Assembly (NCBI GenBank): GCA_016874095.1
Contig: VGVH01000001.1
Location: forward strand, 124,001-188,000
From: Gammaproteobacteria bacterium
Lineage (GTDB): Bacteria > Pseudomonadota > Gammaproteobacteria > Steroidobacterales > GCA-2729495
Length of the DNA: 64,000 bases
Direction: 5' to 3'
Below are positions 61,593-64,000 of this stretch, one piece after another; the first letter of the stretch is position 1; each line of letters starts with the position of its first letter. The notes beneath the pieces are model-generated. The model made no database searches, had not been told where the DNA came from, and saw nothing but the letters and a program-made list of their open reading frames with translations. The translations under genes were made by a program, and so were the position numbers.

Positions 61593-62980
61593 AGCCCGTC
61601 CTCCGCCATGGCCAGCGCGCGGCGCAGGACCGCGCTCTTGGCCAGCACTTCTTCGTATTCGGCCTGCGGCAGGCTGTCGGCGACGATGCCGGCACCGGCC
61701 TGGTAACTGAAGCGCCCGCCGCCGAACACCAGCGTGCGGATCGCGATCGCCTGGTCCATGTCGCCCGAGGAGGCGAAATAGCCCACGGTACCGGCGTAAA
61801 TCCCGCGGCGCACCGGTTCGAGTTGGTCGATCAGCTCCATCGCGCGGACCTTGGGTGCACCGACCAGCGTGCCGGCGGGAAACGCCGCGGCGAAGAGATC
61901 GAACGCATCCCTGCCGGACGCCAGCTCGCCCTGCACGCCGCTGACGATATGCATCACGTGGCTGTAGCGCTCGATGGCCTTGTAGGGATCGACGTGGACG
62001 GAACCCGCCTGCGCCACGCGGCCGATATCGTTGCGGGCAAGGTCTACCAGCATGACGTGCTCCGCATTTTCCTTGGCATCGGCGCGCAGGCTCGCCTCAT
62101 GGGCTGCGTCTGCCGCAGCATCCTCGCCGCGCGGCCTCGTCCCTGCGATGGGGCGCAGCGATGCCTTGCCGTTGCGCAGTTTCACCAGCGCCTCTGGCGA
62201 GGAGCCGGCAACCTGCACGTCCCCCAGGTCGAGATAGAACATGTAAGGCGAGGGATTGAGCAGTCGCAGCGCGCGATAGGTTTCGAATGGCGACAGCGTA
62301 TGCGCGCCGCTGAACCGGACGGAAAGCACGAGCTGGTACACGTCACCGAGAGAGATGTAGTGCTTCGCGCGGCCGACGGCTGCGAGGAACTCAGCTTCCG
62401 AGAAACTCTGCGCCGTCGCGCCGACGGTCGGTGTCGCGGCAGCGGCCGGCAGCGGGCCACGCAGGAGGCGCACGACCTCCGCGCGCAACCGGCCGCGCTC
62501 CTGCGCGCTGCCTGCGTGCAGCAACGCCATGCGTCGGGTGAGGTGGTCGAAGACCAGGAGCGATTCGGTAGCAACGTAGGCGGCATCGGGCACCACCGGA
62601 TCGGCCACGGCGGCAGCGGGCACAGGCAGTTTCTCGAAGCGTCGGACGATGTCGTAACCTGCCACGCCGACGAGACCGCCCCCGAAGGGCAGCGTGTCGA
62701 TCTGCGGTTCGAGCCGCGGCGCCCGCGCGAGCGCGGCCCGCAGTTCGGCCAGCAGTGCGGCGCCATCCGCCAGCATCGGCTTGCGTTGGCCATCCACACG
62801 CAGGCCGCCGGCATCGAGGCGGAATTCACCAGCCGCGCCGAACCCGAGGAACGAATAACGCGCGAGCTGCAGGCCGCTCTCCACGCTCTCCAGCAGGTAC
62901 CGCGGTTGTAGCGGTCTCAGCTTGAGGAACGTGGACACGGGCGTGTCCAGATCAGCCGCGATGTCGAATGGTCCCTGCAT
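61589..62980 (-). CDS. trpE: Anthranilate synthase component I
   Basis: A 463-residue chorismate-using enzyme. The N-terminal feedback site shows LLESVESG and ARYSFLG, so inhibition by tryptophan is likely. The catalytic domain has PSPYMFYLD, the SSPEALVKL region, [23 protein letters not shown] and AGAGIVADS. It follows the leader peptide and attenuator, and its 3' end overlaps the trpG start by four bases. Confidence 0.96.
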   Translation of the reverse strand: MQGPFDIAADLDTPVSTFLKLRPLQPRYLLESVESGLQLARYSFLGFGAAGEFRLDAGGLRVDGQRKPMLADGAALLAELRAALARAPRLEPQIDTLPFGGGLVGVAGYDIVRRFEKLPVPAAAVADPVVPDAAYVATESLLVFDHLTRRMALLHAGSAQERGRLRAEVVRLLRGPLPAAAATPTVGATAQSFSEAEFLAAVGRAKHYISLGDVYQLVLSVRFSGAHTLSPFETYRALRLLNPSPYMFYLDLGDVQVAGSSPEALVKLRNGKASLRPIAGTRPRGEDAAADAAHEASLRADAKENAEHVMLVDLARNDIGRVAQAGSVHVDPYKAIERYSHVMHIVSGVQGELASGRDAFDLFAAAFPAGTLVGAPKVRAMELIDQLEPVRRGIYAGTVGYFASSGDMDQAIAIRTLVFGGGRFSYQAGAGIVADSLPQAEYEEVLAKSAVLRRALAMAEDGL

Positions 62981-63012
62981 GTGTCCTCATGACGGGCGCT
63001 CGCTGTCGCCCA

Positions 63013-63052
63013 AAACAAAAAACCCACCGTCGCTCCCCGCGAAGGTGGGTTT
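63013..63052 (-). terminator. trp attenuator terminator
   Basis: On the minus strand AAACCCACC pairs with GGTGGGTTT around a 15-base loop and is followed by a T-rich tract (TTTGTTTTG). It lies between the leader peptide stop (63077) and trpE (62980), the place of a classical transcription attenuator. Confidence 0.88.
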
Positions 63053-63076
63053 GTCGGCCGGATCCTGAAACGTGCG

Positions 63077-63142
63077 TTAGCCGAGAACCCCCTCCACGGA
63101 GAGGGCCCACCACCAGCGCGCGTCGATCAGGGCCTTGTTCAT
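63077..63142 (-). CDS. trpL: trp operon leader peptide
   Basis: A 21-residue leader peptide, MNKALIDARWWWALSVEGVL plus a final glycine. Three consecutive tryptophan codons (63107-63115) sit in the middle. A ribosome stalling there when charged tRNA-Trp is scarce should prevent the downstream terminator. A promoter lies so close (-10 ends six bases before the ATG) that the transcript seems to start at or next to the A of ATG, leaving no ribosome site. Confidence 0.9.
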   Translation of the reverse strand: MNKALIDARWWWALSVEGVLG

Positions 63143-63148
63143 GCGGGC

Positions 63149-63177
63149 AGTATCCCGGCGGCTTCGCGACTCGTCAA
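63149..63177 (-). promoter_or_regulatory. trp operon promoter
   Basis: On the minus strand TTGACG (63177-63172) and GATACT (63154-63149) are separated by exactly 17 bases. This is a near-consensus housekeeping promoter. No TrpR operator can be recognised by eye. Confidence 0.82.
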
Positions 63178-63179
63178 GT

Positions 63180-63287
63180 GAGGCCGACCGCATTCGTGGA
63201 TTGGTCGAGGATGACCCCGGAGCCGAGTTAAAGAGCCGAGGCGAAGGGGTCGATCCTCGGCCGGTCCACGAATGCGACCGCTGCCTC
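63180..63287. repeat. Long hairpin 3 (related loop motif)
   Basis: Outer CGCATTCGTGGA (63189-63200) pairs with TCCACGAATGCG (63265-63276). TTGGT pairs with GCCGG through three G-U wobbles on the plus-strand RNA, then CGAGGAT/ATCCTCG, a one-base bulge and GACCCC/GGGGTC. That makes about 30 pairs. The 27-base loop holds GAGTTAAAGAGCCGAGG, related to the loops of hairpins 1 and 2. It begins at the stop codon of the SLC13 gene and ends by the trp promoter. Confidence 0.75.
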
Positions 63288-64000
63288 AAAACCGGAGCCA
63301 GGACACGTCGTATGCCAGTCCGTAGTACGCCGGCAGGATGATCGAGAACGCCGCCCACATGAGGATCGCCAGTGGCAGTCCGAAGCGGACGAAGTCGACG
63401 AAGCGGTAGCCGCCCGCCGTCATGATCATGACGTTCGTCGGGTGGCCGATCGGCGTCACGAAGGTCAGGTTCACTGCGAAGATCACGCCGACGACGAACG
63501 GCTCAGGCGCGACACCGAGCTGGTGCGCGATGCTGATCGAGATCGGCGTGCCGAGTGCGGCTGCAGGCTTCGCCGAGACCACCTGTGTCAATGCGGTGAC
63601 GACCGCCATCAGGATCGAGAGTACCGCTGCGGGCGAAAGGCCCGCAGTCGCGGCCGTCACGAGATTCGCGATGTACTCCGCGGCGCCGGTATCGAGCATT
63701 GCCGTGCCGAGCGCCAGGCTCGCGACCATGATCATGACCACGCCGGGATCGAGCGCTTCGCCGACATGGCGCCAGCGCAGGCAGCGCGTGCCGAGCATCA
63801 GTGCAACACCCAGCAGTCCCGCGATTGACATCGGCAGGATTTCGAATGCACCGAGCAGGACGACCAGCGTCATGATGGCGAGCGCGCCGCGGGCGCGTTC
63901 TGTGTCCGGCAGGTCGACGGTGCCGTCCAGCACGGGCGTCGTGCCGGCGGCACGCAGCCCGGTGATGGCGGCGCGAGTACCCTGCACGAGGATCACGTCG
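63286..64000 (-). CDS. SLC13-type permease, C-terminal part
   Basis: The C-terminal 237 residues of a large membrane transporter cut by the right edge. The visible part opens with the end of a TrkA-C (RCK-C) domain, DVILVQGTRAAITGLRAAG. It then has about six or seven hydrophobic segments, with LTFVTPIGHPTNVMIMTAGG and YRFVDFVRFGLPL typical of the YfbS/SLC13 family with internal RCK domains. Where relatives have SNNAAAALMTPI, this protein reads SAKPAAALGTPIS, so a key sodium/substrate motif is altered. Substrate unknown; sulfate or organic anions are possible. Confidence 0.82.
   Translation of the reverse strand, partial: DVILVQGTRAAITGLRAAGTTPVLDGTVDLPDTERARGALAIMTLVVLLGAFEILPMSIAGLLGVALMLGTRCLRWRHVGEALDPGVVMIMVASLALGTAMLDTGAAEYIANLVTAATAGLSPAAVLSILMAVVTALTQVVSAKPAAALGTPISISIAHQLGVAPEPFVVGVIFAVNLTFVTPIGHPTNVMIMTAGGYRFVDFVRFGLPLAILMWAAFSIILPAYYGLAYDVSWLRF

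Overview
The window is GC-rich, densely coding chromosomal DNA from a Gram-negative bacterium, most probably a gammaproteobacterium outside the Enterobacterales (a Nevskiales, Steroidobacterales or Lysobacterales-like lineage). The reasons are the ubiE-ubiJ-ubiB set with ubiK, an AlgZ/AlgR pair next to hemX-hemY, the dapF-DUF484-xerC-hslVU order, lptM, cytochrome c4, a GTAG-headed REP-type element and glnK-amtB behind a sigma-54 promoter. There is no phage, plasmid, CRISPR or intact insertion sequence. The window starts inside an ABC ATPase gene and ends inside an SLC13 permease gene.

Left part (1-5 kb): a partial ABC exporter ATPase lies behind a FlhD-like gene, which is divergent from a FlhC-like gene across a perfect 34-bp palindrome. 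Then come nudC, an NRDE/TANGO2 protein, a His-rich secreted protein and a polytopic membrane protein of unknown family. A paralogue of that membrane protein lies about 11 kb further on. 5-13.6 kb: an arginine operon, argR-argG-(P-loop protein)-argC-argD-argF'-argB-argH. It is of the acylated-ornithine carbamoyltransferase type, with twin operator-like palindromes before argR, and is followed by the tiny lipoprotein gene lptM.

13.7-30 kb: a DASS transporter, the second membrane paralogue with a small secreted partner, a FabH-like ketosynthase divergent from a Rieske oxygenase, polA, engB, cytochrome c4, a DsbA-type lipoprotein, moaE/moaD and a MocA-like nucleotidyltransferase, a DksA-like zinc-finger protein, a decayed YjdF gene, several small unknowns, beta-carbonic anhydrase, a CDGSH protein, tRNA-Arg(CCG) and a Crp/Fnr regulator.

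30-35 kb: one 1600-residue exported protein (sorbosone-dehydrogenase-like propeller, PKD, and two DUF2341-LamG modules) that contains an apparently perfect 616-bp internal DNA repeat. 35-51 kb: a TauD-type dioxygenase, an EamA permease, comM, ubiK, glnK-amtB, algZ-algR-hemX-hemY without hemC/hemD, a ParA ATPase, dapF, DUF484, xerC and hslVU.

51-64 kb: a UbiD-family decarboxylase with a twin-arginine lipoprotein-like signal, bracketed by two long hairpins that share a loop motif; ubiE-ubiJ-ubiB; a methyltransferase pseudogene; and a complete trpEGDCFBA operon on the minus strand. The trp operon has a Trp-Trp-Trp leader peptide that looks leaderless, an attenuator terminator and a strong promoter. 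A third hairpin with a related loop lies between the trp promoter and the SLC13 gene. The most unusual items are the divergent FlhD/FlhC-like pair with its palindrome, the hairpin family with different stems and a shared loop, the exported UbiD-like enzyme, and the uncharacterised P-loop protein inside the arginine operon.
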